A stretch of DNA of 18,482 nucleotides from the NCBI GenBank assembly GCA_002450095.1, contig DJYK01000004.1, positions 1 through 18,482 on the forward strand, given 5' to 3'. This DNA comes from Mageeibacillus sp. UBA6980 (lineage in GTDB: Bacteria; Bacillota; Clostridia; Saccharofermentanales; Saccharofermentanaceae). The position numbers were made by a program, and so were the translations under genes. Below the pieces are notes generated by a model that saw only the letters and a list, made by a program, of their open reading frames with translations, ran no database searches and was not told where the DNA came from. Below are positions 6,565-15,407 of the stretch, piece by piece; positions within the stretch are counted from its first letter, which is position 1; every line of letters starts with the position of its first letter.

Positions 6565-8055
6565 ATGAATAAGAAGAAAACTGATCTCATGTCTGTCCTT
6601 AAATATATAGGGTTTATAGCAATCGCGTTTATCATCGGGTTCCCGCATATAGAACTCGCCAGATACTCGATCCCAGGAGCGGATGACTTCTCCTGCGCCA
6701 ATGCGGTGTCAATATACAGGGAGAACCACAATGTCCTGGCATCGGCGCTCGCATATACCAGGGATGTTTATCAGACATGGCAGGGAACATATACGGGTGA
6801 GATCATCATGGGTCTCGAACCTTCCGTAAGGGAATCATTTACGGGTATAAGGATAATCCTTGTTGCCTCGGTTATATTGTTCGTCGCTTCACTTCTGTTC
6901 CTCGTATATACGATATGTACAAGATTCTTCGGCCTTACTTCAGGTAAGTCGTGGGCTGTGGGTCTTCTTACGGAGTTCATCGCATTCAATATATCTTTGA
7001 CCGGTGAGCTCTTCTCGTGGTATACGGGTGCCGCCGTATATCTTTTCCCGCTCATAGGGATGTTCTTCTGTCTCGGCTTCTCCATCAGAAGTTATTTTGA
7101 TCGCAAGGTCATTTATGCCGTATTAGCGTCTGTGTTCGGTATTATCGGAGCAGGAGGATCTTTGGAGGTTGTGGGCTTCGGCTGCGCTTTCTATCTGGTG
7201 CTCCTTGTGGTCTATGCGCTTGGCATAAAGAATATCAGGGCTAACATCAAAAGGGTGCTGTTCCTCACGATACCTTTTGTTCTTACCGTGGCGGGAGCTC
7301 TTTTCAATACGGCCGCTCCCGGCAATTTCAAAAGACACGATGCAATGGAGGCTTCGGGATTCGGAGTGGTACCGTCCTTTACTTCAAGTGCATATAATCT
7401 CATCACACATATAGGCGGTCTCATTACGGCATATCTTCTGCCTTTGGTCCTTATGATCGTTCTTCTTATCTGTCTTCTGTCGGTATCGAAGACTGTGCTG
7501 TCGGGAAAGGGCTTTATAGGTATCCTTGCGGGTGCCGTCTTCGTAAGTATGGTTACGATCTTCCCGGTTATTCTCGGATACGGAAGCTACAATATCGATG
7601 CTTACGTATCAAGCACCAGGATCATATATACATTTGATCTTGTTATCGCCATCTGTCTTATCGTGAGCGTATGCGCGTTCTCTTTCTTCATCAAAGGTTA
7701 TCTCAAGCGCAATAACATCGATGTTAAGGAACAGGCAGTCAAGTCCGTCGTACTCATATCCGCGATCGTCTTACTGTTCTCGGGAGAGGCATTTAAGAAC
7801 TATAACAACGGAATGTCGATGAAGATCATCGATGACCTTAAGAACGAGAGGATGCAGATCGCTTCTTCGCAGATGACCGATATGTACAGGAAGATCGATG
7901 AGGCCGAAGACGGTACCGATGTCATCTTGCAGGAACCGGTCCTGCCGGGTACTGTCCTTTATATCCCTCTTTATATCGATTATCCCGAATACTTTGCCAA
8001 TCTTGAAGTTGCCGATTACTATAACGTGAACTCATTCTCTCTTTACTGGTATTAA
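6565..8055 (+). CDS. multi-pass membrane protein, DUF6056-like (probable GT-C-type glycosylation protein)
   Basis: A 496-residue integral membrane protein. A cytoplasmic MNKKK start is followed by about ten hydrophobic segments between residues 10 and 405, then a hydrophilic tail of about 85 residues. An Asp-Asp pair at residues 40-41 (SIPGADDFS), directly after the first membrane segment, and a following W-x-G-x-Y-x-G pattern resemble GT-C-fold transferases, which use an acidic loop to transfer sugars from polyprenyl-phosphate carriers outside the membrane. The C-terminal EYFANLEVADYYNVNSFSLYW resembles the conserved end of DUF6056-type proteins. I recognise the family only loosely, and the substrate is unknown. 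Ribosome binding site AAAGGTGA at 6554-6561. It lies 11 bases before the YfhO-like gene, probably in one transcript. Confidence 0.6.
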   Translation: MNKKKTDLMSVLKYIGFIAIAFIIGFPHIELARYSIPGADDFSCANAVSIYRENHNVLASALAYTRDVYQTWQGTYTGEIIMGLEPSVRESFTGIRIILVASVILFVASLLFLVYTICTRFFGLTSGKSWAVGLLTEFIAFNISLTGELFSWYTGAAVYLFPLIGMFFCLGFSIRSYFDRKVIYAVLASVFGIIGAGGSLEVVGFGCAFYLVLLVVYALGIKNIRANIKRVLFLTIPFVLTVAGALFNTAAPGNFKRHDAMEASGFGVVPSFTSSAYNLITHIGGLITAYLLPLVLMIVLLICLLSVSKTVLSGKGFIGILAGAVFVSMVTIFPVILGYGSYNIDAYVSSTRIIYTFDLVIAICLIVSVCAFSFFIKGYLKRNNIDVKEQAVKSVVLISAIVLLFSGEAFKNYNNGMSMKIIDDLKNERMQIASSQMTDMYRKIDEAEDGTDVILQEPVLPGTVLYIPLYIDYPEYFANLEVADYYNVNSFSLYWY

Positions 8056-8066
8056 GAGAACAGTAT

Positions 8067-10727
8067 ATGAGAACGCTTTGGCAGACCGTTAAAGAATACC
8101 GTTCGTTCCTTATATGGTACACGTCGGTATTCGTATTTCTGGTATTTGTCGTATTCTCGAGTTTTTTCCTGTCAGGAAGGACATTTATCTGGTATGCCGA
8201 CGGGCTTACACAGCATTACAATGCGCTTATATTCTACGGTGAGCATCTTCGGACCGTCTTAAGGACGGTGTTCGTTGAGCACAGCCTTAACATTCCGTCC
8301 TGGAGCTTCTCCATAGGTGAGGGCGGGGATATACTGACTGTCCTTAATTACTATGCGATAGGAGATCCGCTGTGTCTTTTGTCGGTGTTCTTTGATGAAC
8401 ACAATATGTACGTCCTCTACGATGCCATCGTGATCGTAAGACTGTACCTCTCGGGATTGACTTTTGCTTATCTTTGTAAACAGACCGGAAGGACTGATAC
8501 CTTTTCCGTCCTGCCCGGCGCCATATCCTATGTGTTCTGTTTCTGGGCTGTCTTTAACTGCGCGAGACATCCGATGTTTCTTATCCCTATGGTCATGATG
8601 CCGCTTTTTATCGCGGGCACCGAGAAGATCCTTAAGGGTGACAGACCGTATGTGCTGTTTTTCTCGGTCTTGATAAGCGCCGTAAGCAGTTTCTACTTTT
8701 TTTACATGATGGCAATCCTGACGGTGATCTACACGGCTGTCAGAGTTTTTACTTTGTATGGCAGGGATTATAGGAAGATCTTTAAGGGGATAGGCAGGAT
8801 GCTTTTATATTCCGTAACGGCCGTGGCGGCTTCCGGAACGGTCTTTCTTCCTGTTCTTTACACATATGCTTCCGACAGCAGGAACTCCGGTATCAATTCG
8901 ATACGGCTTTTGTACCCCGGGTATTATTATCTCTCGCTTGCCGGGACGATCGTCGCGCCTAATGAGATGTTCTGGCTCTGTCTCTCATTGACTTCCACGG
9001 TGATCATCTCGCTGGTTGTCCTTTTTACGTGTAAGAGAAAGTATCTTACGCTTAAGGTCTTATGCATAATAACGGCGGTGTTCATTGCCGTCCCGCTCTT
9101 CGGTCAGCTTCTGAACGGTATGTCCTATATGAGCAACAGATGGTGCTTTGCCGCGATACTCCTGTCTTCCTTCACGCTTGTGACCGTTAACGATCTGATG
9201 ATCTCAAGAAAAGAGATTTATACCAAGATAACGCCCGTCATTGTATCTGTGCTTCTTGTATGGGTCATCCTGTCCCGGGATGTGAAAGATGCCGATGTCA
9301 TCTGCGCCCTGTTGATAATGGTGTTGTTCGCGATAACTATGTACATCCTGATCCGCAAGGGGGCCGCCGGATCTTCGGGGAAAGCAGCCGTTACGGTGTT
9401 TACGGCTTTGTCGGTTGCCGCATCGTCGTTCTTCCTTTTCAGTCCGCTTCAGGGAAATTATGTATCGGAAACGAGGACCCCCGAGCAGATCGAAAAATAC
9501 TATGATGATGACGGGATAGCCGCACAGGCGCTCCTTTCCGGTGAAGAAGGATTCTACAGGTATTCCGGCAGAGGTCTTCAGATGAATTCTTCTCTTAACA
9601 GAGGGGTGTCGTCGACATTCTGCTATTGGTCTCTTACAAACCCCTACAGCATTGAGTTTAACGAAGCGCTGGCACTCAGTAACTATCTTATACACGAGAA
9701 CAGCAATTACGATAATAGAACGATCCTTACAGGTCTTGCTTCCGTCTTATACTATATGGTCCCCGAAGATCAACAGGCGGTCTTATACGGATATGAGGAA
9801 GTTAATGATGTCGCGTATGAAGGTCATAAGATTTACAGAAACAATGAGCCTGTCGGTATCTGTTTTGCCCAGGACGGTGTTATAGACAGATCTTTGTGGG
9901 ATGAGCTCTCTCCGTCGTTAAGGGAAGAGGCTCTTTTGTACGGCGCGGTGGTGTCTGATGACGACCCGGTCGGATTGCCGCGAATCATTCCCGAGCTTAA
10001 CAGCGTCAGGAGCGATTATACCTTGGAATATGATGAGTCTCAGATATCCGTGGATGATGACGGAACAATAAACGTCTTATCGTCCGGAGCGACGTTAAGG
10101 CTTGTATTTAACGGAAATGAGGATTCCGAGACGCATCTTTTTCTTGATGATATCGTGCTCGAGGATCTGGTAAACGCGACCATAGCGGTCAAGTCATCTT
10201 CCGGCATGATCGATTACGTTGAACTTCATGAAGACGGATTCTCATACTATAACGGGCGTCACGATTTTGTTCTCAATCTCGGATACAGTGAAGAACCCTG
10301 TGAATGGATACTTCTCTATTTTGCAGATGCAGGCAGATACAGCCTCTCGAATATGGAGGTCTGGAATGTTCCGATGGCCGATTATTCCGGCAGGATCGAA
10401 GAGATGAACCGGACGGGTGTCGCAGAAACCCGCATTACGACTGACAGGATCAGTCTTAACGTGTCGGAGGAAAGCGAGAGGATGCTCGTATTCACCATCC
10501 CTTATTCGGACGGATGGAAGGCTTATATGGACGGACAGCAGATCGATCTTCACCGCGTCGATGTTAAATACATGGGTTTGGTTTTACCCGAAGGAGAACA
10601 TCACATAGATCTTGTCTATAACACTCCGTATTTCAAGGCGGGGATGGTGCTCTCGCTTGCAGGGTTTATGGCTTTTGCCGCGGAAATCGTTTTCCTTAAA
10701 AAGAAAAGAGTTGTTTCATCTTCCTGA
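8067..10727 (+). CDS. YfhO family membrane protein
   Basis: An 886-residue integral membrane protein. Residues about 14-480 hold roughly a dozen hydrophobic segments. WYADGLTQHYNAL after the first one places Asp45 where YfhO/GT-C proteins carry their conserved acidic residue. Residues about 480-850 form a large extracytoplasmic beta-rich domain ending in the family pattern TIPYSDGWKAYMDGQQ, then MGLVLPEGEHHIDLVYNTPY, followed by a last membrane helix (about 858-876) and a KKKR tail. In Bacillus and Listeria, YfhO is needed for glycosylation of lipoteichoic acid, with a GtrB-type transferase and a flippase; neither partner is in this window. It is likely cotranscribed with the gene at 6565-8055. 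The ribosome binding site (AAGAGAA) is weak, suggesting translation helped by the upstream gene. No terminator is visible after it. Confidence 0.8.
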   Translation: MRTLWQTVKEYRSFLIWYTSVFVFLVFVVFSSFFLSGRTFIWYADGLTQHYNALIFYGEHLRTVLRTVFVEHSLNIPSWSFSIGEGGDILTVLNYYAIGDPLCLLSVFFDEHNMYVLYDAIVIVRLYLSGLTFAYLCKQTGRTDTFSVLPGAISYVFCFWAVFNCARHPMFLIPMVMMPLFIAGTEKILKGDRPYVLFFSVLISAVSSFYFFYMMAILTVIYTAVRVFTLYGRDYRKIFKGIGRMLLYSVTAVAASGTVFLPVLYTYASDSRNSGINSIRLLYPGYYYLSLAGTIVAPNEMFWLCLSLTSTVIISLVVLFTCKRKYLTLKVLCIITAVFIAVPLFGQLLNGMSYMSNRWCFAAILLSSFTLVTVNDLMISRKEIYTKITPVIVSVLLVWVILSRDVKDADVICALLIMVLFAITMYILIRKGAAGSSGKAAVTVFTALSVAASSFFLFSPLQGNYVSETRTPEQIEKYYDDDGIAAQALLSGEEGFYRYSGRGLQMNSSLNRGVSSTFCYWSLTNPYSIEFNEALALSNYLIHENSNYDNRTILTGLASVLYYMVPEDQQAVLYGYEEVNDVAYEGHKIYRNNEPVGICFAQDGVIDRSLWDELSPSLREEALLYGAVVSDDDPVGLPRIIPELNSVRSDYTLEYDESQISVDDDGTINVLSSGATLRLVFNGNEDSETHLFLDDIVLEDLVNATIAVKSSSGMIDYVELHEDGFSYYNGRHDFVLNLGYSEEPCEWILLYFADAGRYSLSNMEVWNVPMADYSGRIEEMNRTGVAETRITTDRISLNVSEESERMLVFTIPYSDGWKAYMDGQQIDLHRVDVKYMGLVLPEGEHHIDLVYNTPYFKAGMVLSLAGFMAFAAEIVFLKKKRVVSSS

Positions 10728-10738
10728 TGTGTTATTAT
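10711..10738 (+). promoter_or_regulatory. promoter of the PTS IIC-like gene
   Basis: TTGTTT (10711-10716) is followed after 16 bases by TATTAT (10733-10738), which carries an upstream TGT, making an extended -10. It overlaps the 3' end of the YfhO-like gene and predicts transcription from about 10745, 30 bases before the ATG. Confidence 0.5.
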
Positions 10739-10774
10739 TCTCGGGATACTTGATTATCTGTACGGGAGGGCTGT

Positions 10775-11851
10775 ATGAGTAATAAAGTCAAGGATTTTCT
10801 GAAGAAGAAAAATATAAATATCTCGGGTAAGACGTATTTTGTAGATGCCATGGGCGGAATGGCTCAGGGGCTTTTCGCATCGCTTCTTGTCGGCACCATT
10901 CTCTCAACGCTTTCAAAATACATAGGCATGATAGACGGAGCGTTCTTCGAGAGGTTCGCACATTTCCTTTCGAGGGCGGGGGCCATGTCATCATCGATCG
11001 CCGGAGCCGCCATCGGAGTCGGTATCGCAGCCGCTCTTAATGCCCCGATGCTCGTAATGGCTTGCGCGGCCGCGGTAGGATATTTTGCCAATGCTTATCC
11101 CGGACAGCCGTATGCGGCGGGACCTCTAGGTGTGTTCATTGCAGTTATATTTGCCGTCGAATTCGGAAAGGCGGTCTCCAAAGAGACTAAGGTCGACATC
11201 CTCGTAACCCCGCTTGTTACTCTGGGTACAGGTTACCTTATAGCGTACCTCACATGTCCCGTGATAGCGGTAGCGATGGACCGCCTCGGCGCGTTTATCA
11301 ATATGGCTACGACGCTTCATCCTTTTGTAATGGGGATAATAATCGCTGTGGTGGTCGGTATTATCCTTACTCTGCCTATATCGAGCGCAGCCATCTGCGC
11401 TTCCATCGGTATCGCGGGTATCGCAGGCGGTGCGGCTCTTGCCGGCTGCTGTGCACAGATGGTCGGATTTGCCGTAGCGTCATTCCGTGAGAACAAGTGG
11501 AGCGGCGTTGTATCGCAGGGAATAGGAACGTCGATGCTCCAGATGCCGAATATCGTAAGGCATCCTCTCATATGGATTCCTCCGACGCTCGCGTCCGCGA
11601 TAACGGGACCTCTTGCCACTGTCGTCTTTAAGCTCGAATGCAGCAAGGTCTCTGCGGGTATGGGCACATGCGGTATGGTAGGTCCCATCGGCTGCATCTC
11701 GGATATGTCGGCCTCGGGAACCCTTAATGCCGGTGCATGGATCGGTATGCTCGTTGTCTGCATCCTGGCGCCCGCCGTATTATCTCTTATCTTCTCCGAG
11801 ATAATGCGTAAGATCGGTTTGATCAAGTTCGGCGACATGAAGCTTGGATAA
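10775..11851 (+). CDS. PTS IIC-like membrane protein (PTS_EIIC_2 / PfoR-type)
   Basis: A 358-residue membrane protein, almost entirely hydrophobic Gly/Ala-rich helices after a short basic start (residues 1-20). The sequences YFVDAMGGMAQGLFASLLVGT, TLPISSAAICASIGIAG, MLQMPNIVRHPLIWIPPTLASA and MGTCGMVGPIGCISDMSASG are typical of the PTS_EIIC_2 family, which includes the Clostridium PfoR protein. True PTS IIC proteins transport sugars with IIA and IIB partners. None is encoded here and there are no phosphorylation-domain residues, so it may act alone or use distant partners. The ribosome binding site GGGAGGG at 10764-10770 confirms the start. Its own promoter lies upstream, and a new promoter lies at its 3' end, so it is probably a single-gene unit with some read-through. 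Confidence 0.82.
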   Translation: MSNKVKDFLKKKNINISGKTYFVDAMGGMAQGLFASLLVGTILSTLSKYIGMIDGAFFERFAHFLSRAGAMSSSIAGAAIGVGIAAALNAPMLVMACAAAVGYFANAYPGQPYAAGPLGVFIAVIFAVEFGKAVSKETKVDILVTPLVTLGTGYLIAYLTCPVIAVAMDRLGAFINMATTLHPFVMGIIIAVVVGIILTLPISSAAICASIGIAGIAGGAALAGCCAQMVGFAVASFRENKWSGVVSQGIGTSMLQMPNIVRHPLIWIPPTLASAITGPLATVVFKLECSKVSAGMGTCGMVGPIGCISDMSASGTLNAGAWIGMLVVCILAPAVLSLIFSEIMRKIGLIKFGDMKLG

Positions 11852-11860
11852 TGATATAAT
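11832..11860 (+). promoter_or_regulatory. promoter of the ACT / PLP enzyme / HlyD / yggS operon
   Basis: GCGACA (11832-11837, four of six to consensus), a 17-base gap and a perfect TATAAT (11855-11860) preceded by TGA form a strong extended -10 promoter. It overlaps the stop region of the PTS IIC-like gene and predicts a start near 11867, about 34 bases before the ATG at 11901. Confidence 0.65.
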
Positions 11861-11900
11861 TTATTCAACAGATCTTTATTAATGAACGGGAGGTATCATT

Positions 11901-12332
11901 ATGTCAGTAAAGCAGATCAATGTTTTTCTTGAGAACGAACCCGGAAGACTCGCGGAAGTTACATCAGCTCTTTCCAAGGCTAAGATAGATATCAGAGCCA
12001 TCTATGTTACGGATTCCACTTCCTACGGTATTCTTAGGATGATCGTTAACCAGCCTGATGATGCCAAGATAGTTCTTCAGAATAAAGGATTTACCGTTAA
12101 TGTATCGCATGTTATCGCAGTTGAACTTAAGGATGTTCCCGGTACTCTTGATAAGGTCCTGGGTATCCTGTCTGACAACGGTGTTCAGCTCGAGTATCTC
12201 TATGCTTTTGTGGGCAGAGCGTCCACGGATGCGGTAGTCGTCTTAAGAGTTGATGACCGCCCCAAGACTTTGGAGATATTCGAGAAGAACGGTATAAGGG
12301 TCCTTGATGACAAGGAGGTATACGGCATCTGA
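11901..12332 (+). CDS. tandem ACT-domain protein
   Basis: A 143-residue cytosolic protein with two ACT domains: residues about 4-68 (INVFLENEPGRLAEVTSALS) and about 72-136 (ELKDVPGTLDKVLGILSDNG). ENEPGRL and KDVPGTL are the ligand-binding first loops of each domain. ACT domains bind amino acids and control partner enzymes; stand-alone tandem ACT proteins of this length are thought to be sensors, with no fixed ligand known. It has a good GGGAGG at 11888-11893 and its own promoter. Its stop overlaps the start of the downstream PLP enzyme, so it may sense an amino acid handled by that enzyme (inference). Confidence 0.85.
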   Translation: MSVKQINVFLENEPGRLAEVTSALSKAKIDIRAIYVTDSTSYGILRMIVNQPDDAKIVLQNKGFTVNVSHVIAVELKDVPGTLDKVLGILSDNGVQLEYLYAFVGRASTDAVVVLRVDDRPKTLEIFEKNGIRVLDDKEVYGI

Positions 12333-13582
12333 TGTCGAATCCCTATAGTATCTACGGTGTAAGTGAGGAAGCAGCTTCGATCGGCTTTAAGGCGGACGAA
12401 GCTGTTATTCCTGTATTCAGGAAAATAGAGAAGATCAGAGAGATCAATCAGTTAAGAGTAATGGATGCGTTCCGTAAGCATAAGTTCTCTGAAACTCATC
12501 TCGGGCTTACGACGGGCTACGGTTACGATGATATCGGCAGGGAGAAGATAGAGCAGATCTTTGCAGACATTATGGGAGCCGAGAAAGCGTATGTACGCAT
12601 TCAGATAAGTTCAGGCACCCAGGCCATATCGTCCATGCTCTACGGGATCTTAAGGCCCGGAGACACGCTTCTTTCTGCGACGGGAAGACCGTATGATACT
12701 TTGGCATCCACTCTGGGGCTTACCGAGGAGACTTACGACGGTTCTCTTGCCAATTACGGCATAGATTATGACGAAGTCGAGCTCCTTTCTGACGGAACAT
12801 TTGACCGTGAAGGGCTTCTTTCTAAGATCACCGATAAGGTCAAGGTCGTCTTTATACAGAAATCCAGAGGATATACGGGAAGACGGGCTCTTCGTAAGGA
12901 AGACATTAAGGATATCATCGATGCGGTTCATAATAAGCGTTCGGATATCATCGTTGCGGTCGATAACTGTTACGGTGAGTTCACCGAGGACGCCGAGCCC
13001 TGTTCATACGGTGCGGACATTTGCGCGGGTTCCATGATCAAGAATCCGGGCGGCGGGATCGCTCCTTCAGGCGGCTATATAGCGGGAAGAGAGGATCTTG
13101 TCGAGAAGGTCGCGAGGCATATCTCGGCTCCGGGACTCGGTAGCGAAGTCGGTCCTTCACTCGGATTTAATCGTCAGCTGGCGCAGGGAATATTTATGGC
13201 GCCTCATGCAGTTGCCGAGTGCCTTAAAGGCGCAGTATATGCCGCGGCTGCTTTCGGTATCGCGGGGATCAAGACATCTCCTGCTTACGATGAGGACAGG
13301 GGCGATATCGTTCAGACCATCATCTTTAACGATAAGGATAAGCTTGTTGATTTCTGCGGGAAGGTACAGAACTGTTCTCCCGTTGATTCCTTTGTCACTC
13401 CGGAACCATGGGATATGCCGGGATATGAGGATCAGGTGATCATGGCCGCAGGGACCTTTACTTCGGGCGCGACTACGGAGTTCTCCTGTGACGGTCCGAT
13501 CAAGCCCCCTTATATCGCTTATATGCAGGGCGGGCTTGTCTACGAGCAAGTGAAACTTGCAGTGTTGAGGTCTTTGTCATAA
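12332..13582 (+). CDS. PLP-dependent aluminium-resistance / methionine gamma-lyase-family protein
   Basis: A 416-residue fold-type-I pyridoxal-phosphate enzyme. The N-terminal HLGLTTGYGYDDIGREKIEQ, the SSGTQAISSMLYGILRPGD phosphate-binding region, AVDNCYGEF with Asp211 (PLP ring partner) and SMIKNPGGGIAPSGGYIAGR with Lys237 (predicted Schiff-base lysine) are all present. They match the family annotated as aluminium resistance protein or methionine gamma-lyase-like (YnbB type in Bacillus). The length is normal. The reaction is not established for most members; carbon-sulfur lyase activity on methionine or related amino acids is suggested by homology. The ATG overlaps the TGA of the ACT gene, with AAGGAGG at 12312-12318, 13 bases upstream, a slightly long spacing. 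In Bacillus this gene is near glnRA, whereas here it is grouped with an ACT sensor and yggS. Confidence 0.88.
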   Translation: MSNPYSIYGVSEEAASIGFKADEAVIPVFRKIEKIREINQLRVMDAFRKHKFSETHLGLTTGYGYDDIGREKIEQIFADIMGAEKAYVRIQISSGTQAISSMLYGILRPGDTLLSATGRPYDTLASTLGLTEETYDGSLANYGIDYDEVELLSDGTFDREGLLSKITDKVKVVFIQKSRGYTGRRALRKEDIKDIIDAVHNKRSDIIVAVDNCYGEFTEDAEPCSYGADICAGSMIKNPGGGIAPSGGYIAGREDLVEKVARHISAPGLGSEVGPSLGFNRQLAQGIFMAPHAVAECLKGAVYAAAAFGIAGIKTSPAYDEDRGDIVQTIIFNDKDKLVDFCGKVQNCSPVDSFVTPEPWDMPGYEDQVIMAAGTFTSGATTEFSCDGPIKPPYIAYMQGGLVYEQVKLAVLRSLS

Positions 13583-13600
13583 ACTGACTTCGGAGAGATT

Positions 13601-15406
13601 ATGCCAGACAGAAGTAACGGACAATGGTTTGAGAATAACGATGATTATCGTGAGAGAAGAAACAGCAGGATAGGCGGTAAATCCGGTCCTGTTGATCACA
13701 AGACACCTTCCGATCCCTCGTCCAAGCGAAGAAAGGCGATCAGGACTGAGTCCGGACAGGGCAGGAATCCTCAAAGACCGCAGGGTAACAGACCTTCAAA
13801 CAGATCAAAAGTGCAGGGAAATCCTTCGCGACAGGGGGCTGTTCAGGGTAAGAGGACACCTTCCGGAAAGAGACCGTCATCGGCTAATGCACCTGAGTCT
13901 TCGGCTCAGAAGAATTCCAATGTTAATAAGAACAGAAGAAAGAATGTATCTGGTAAGGCTCCTTCCGGCGCGCGCAGTAAGACGCCTTCCTCTGTTAAAA
14001 CTCCCGTAAAGCCCGGGAAAAACTATGAAGAGAAAGTAATACCTCAGCCCGCCATTCCTCTGAAGGGTGAGCCGGAGCCCGATTATAAGAGAGAAGACAG
14101 ATCTTCGGTCCCTTCCGAGATCAGAAGAAAGTCTTCAAGGCGTAAGTCGCTCCTTAATTCCGCTATCGCAGTCGTGCTTGTGCTCGCAGGCTTCTTTGTA
14201 TTGCTCTTCGTGGTACATCATCTGTTCGATTATTTCGCGGTAAAACCTAATCTCGAGTTTATTACCAACGGTTCTATCGAACACACCATCGGTTCGAGAG
14301 CGATAATCGTACGTGATGAGGATGTTGTCATATCCGATCACGGAGGCGACTTTGTTACGGAGACTGCCGAAGGCACAAGAGTTGCCGCAGGTCAGCCGAT
14401 CGCGATGGTCGTTCCTTCCGATATGCAGACGGTAGTGAACAATCTTCGTAATACGCAGTCTCAGATATCGGATGTTCAGCAGGAGCTTATCGCGAACGGT
14501 TCAGCCGAAGGCGCGGATATCATATACAGGGATATCGATCAGTCGCTTACTCCGATCATCAATATGTTAAGGATCGATTCGATAGACGGTAATCTGTCGG
14601 AGCTTCCTTCTTATTCCTCGTCGATATCGGTCCTTCTTAATCAGAGAGAACTGGAGCTTTCCGGCCTTGATTTTGACGATGAGAGATTAAGAGTACTGAG
14701 ATCGGATGAGCGCGGTTACGAATCACAGCTTGAGAACAGGGCTTCCGTAATCAATGCTCCGGAGCCCGGGATCGTTTCATTTAAACTTGACGGCCTCGAG
14801 AATGTCATTAACTTTGAGGTTCTCCTTAATGCGGACCCCGGAACGATCAGGGATTATATCAACGAAGCCGTAGGAGTCATTACCTCAGACCTCGTTGTAG
14901 AAGCCGGCGACGGAGTTGCGAGGATCGCTGCAAACGAGCAGCAGTATATCGCATGTTTCCTGAATGAATCCGACGCGCCGTCCTCTGCTTTTGAGATCGG
15001 GTCACAGCACACGATTATCGTCGGATCCGAGGGCTTGAGTATAGGCAAGTGCATCGTTCAGAGAATGCAGCCGACAACGAACGGTAACTACCTCGTTGTA
15101 TTCTCCACGACTCGTTACGTAGAAGATCTTCTTGATATAAGATCTGCGGATATCGAGGTCGTAATCACCGAGACGAGAGGAATGAGAGTTCCGGTGTCGA
15201 GTCTCGTTGATCCGGATTATAACCGCGGTATAGCGACGCTCTACGTTAATGATCAGGGCTTCTGCTCAGAACTCGGCGTACTTATAGTTGACTACGACAG
15301 GGAATTTGCCGTTATCACGCCGATGGGTTCTGATACTGTTCCGAATCTTCAGACGGTCTATATTACAAATCCGGGTTCCGTACATCCGGGAGATCAGGTG
15401 GGTTGA
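13601..15406 (+). CDS. HlyD-like single-pass envelope protein with long basic N-terminal tail
   Basis: A 601-residue protein in three parts. Residues 1-183 are low-complexity, rich in Arg, Lys, Ser, Pro and Gln, strongly basic and probably disordered in the cytoplasm. Residues about 184-208 are one membrane helix (LLNSAIAVVLVLAGFFVLLF). Residues 209-601 lie outside: a biotinyl-lipoyl-like half (GTRVAAGQPIAMVVPSD near 260-275), a short coiled coil (about 276-300), a second half (INAPEPGIVSFKLDG near 382) and a C-terminal beta barrel with MRVPVSSLVD. The outer part is typical of proteins annotated as HlyD family adaptors, but no ABC or RND transporter gene is adjacent. Ribosome binding site GGAGAG at 13592-13597. 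It begins 18 bases after the PLP enzyme and ends one base before yggS, so it is in the operon. A role near the division site is a guess based on position. Confidence 0.72.
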   Translation: MPDRSNGQWFENNDDYRERRNSRIGGKSGPVDHKTPSDPSSKRRKAIRTESGQGRNPQRPQGNRPSNRSKVQGNPSRQGAVQGKRTPSGKRPSSANAPESSAQKNSNVNKNRRKNVSGKAPSGARSKTPSSVKTPVKPGKNYEEKVIPQPAIPLKGEPEPDYKREDRSSVPSEIRRKSSRRKSLLNSAIAVVLVLAGFFVLLFVVHHLFDYFAVKPNLEFITNGSIEHTIGSRAIIVRDEDVVISDHGGDFVTETAEGTRVAAGQPIAMVVPSDMQTVVNNLRNTQSQISDVQQELIANGSAEGADIIYRDIDQSLTPIINMLRIDSIDGNLSELPSYSSSISVLLNQRELELSGLDFDDERLRVLRSDERGYESQLENRASVINAPEPGIVSFKLDGLENVINFEVLLNADPGTIRDYINEAVGVITSDLVVEAGDGVARIAANEQQYIACFLNESDAPSSAFEIGSQHTIIVGSEGLSIGKCIVQRMQPTTNGNYLVVFSTTRYVEDLLDIRSADIEVVITETRGMRVPVSSLVDPDYNRGIATLYVNDQGFCSELGVLIVDYDREFAVITPMGSDTVPNLQTVYITNPGSVHPGDQVG

Positions 15407-15407
15407 T

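Noticed and set aside
11317..11868. Long minus-strand open frame opposite the PTS IIC-like gene
   Set aside because: It is an antisense shadow of a clear membrane-protein gene, without ribosome binding site or recognisable domains.
15288..15407. Longer YggS start overlapping the HlyD-like gene
   Set aside because: The extra residues are an out-of-frame reading of the HlyD-like C-terminus, and homologues start at the ATG at 15408.
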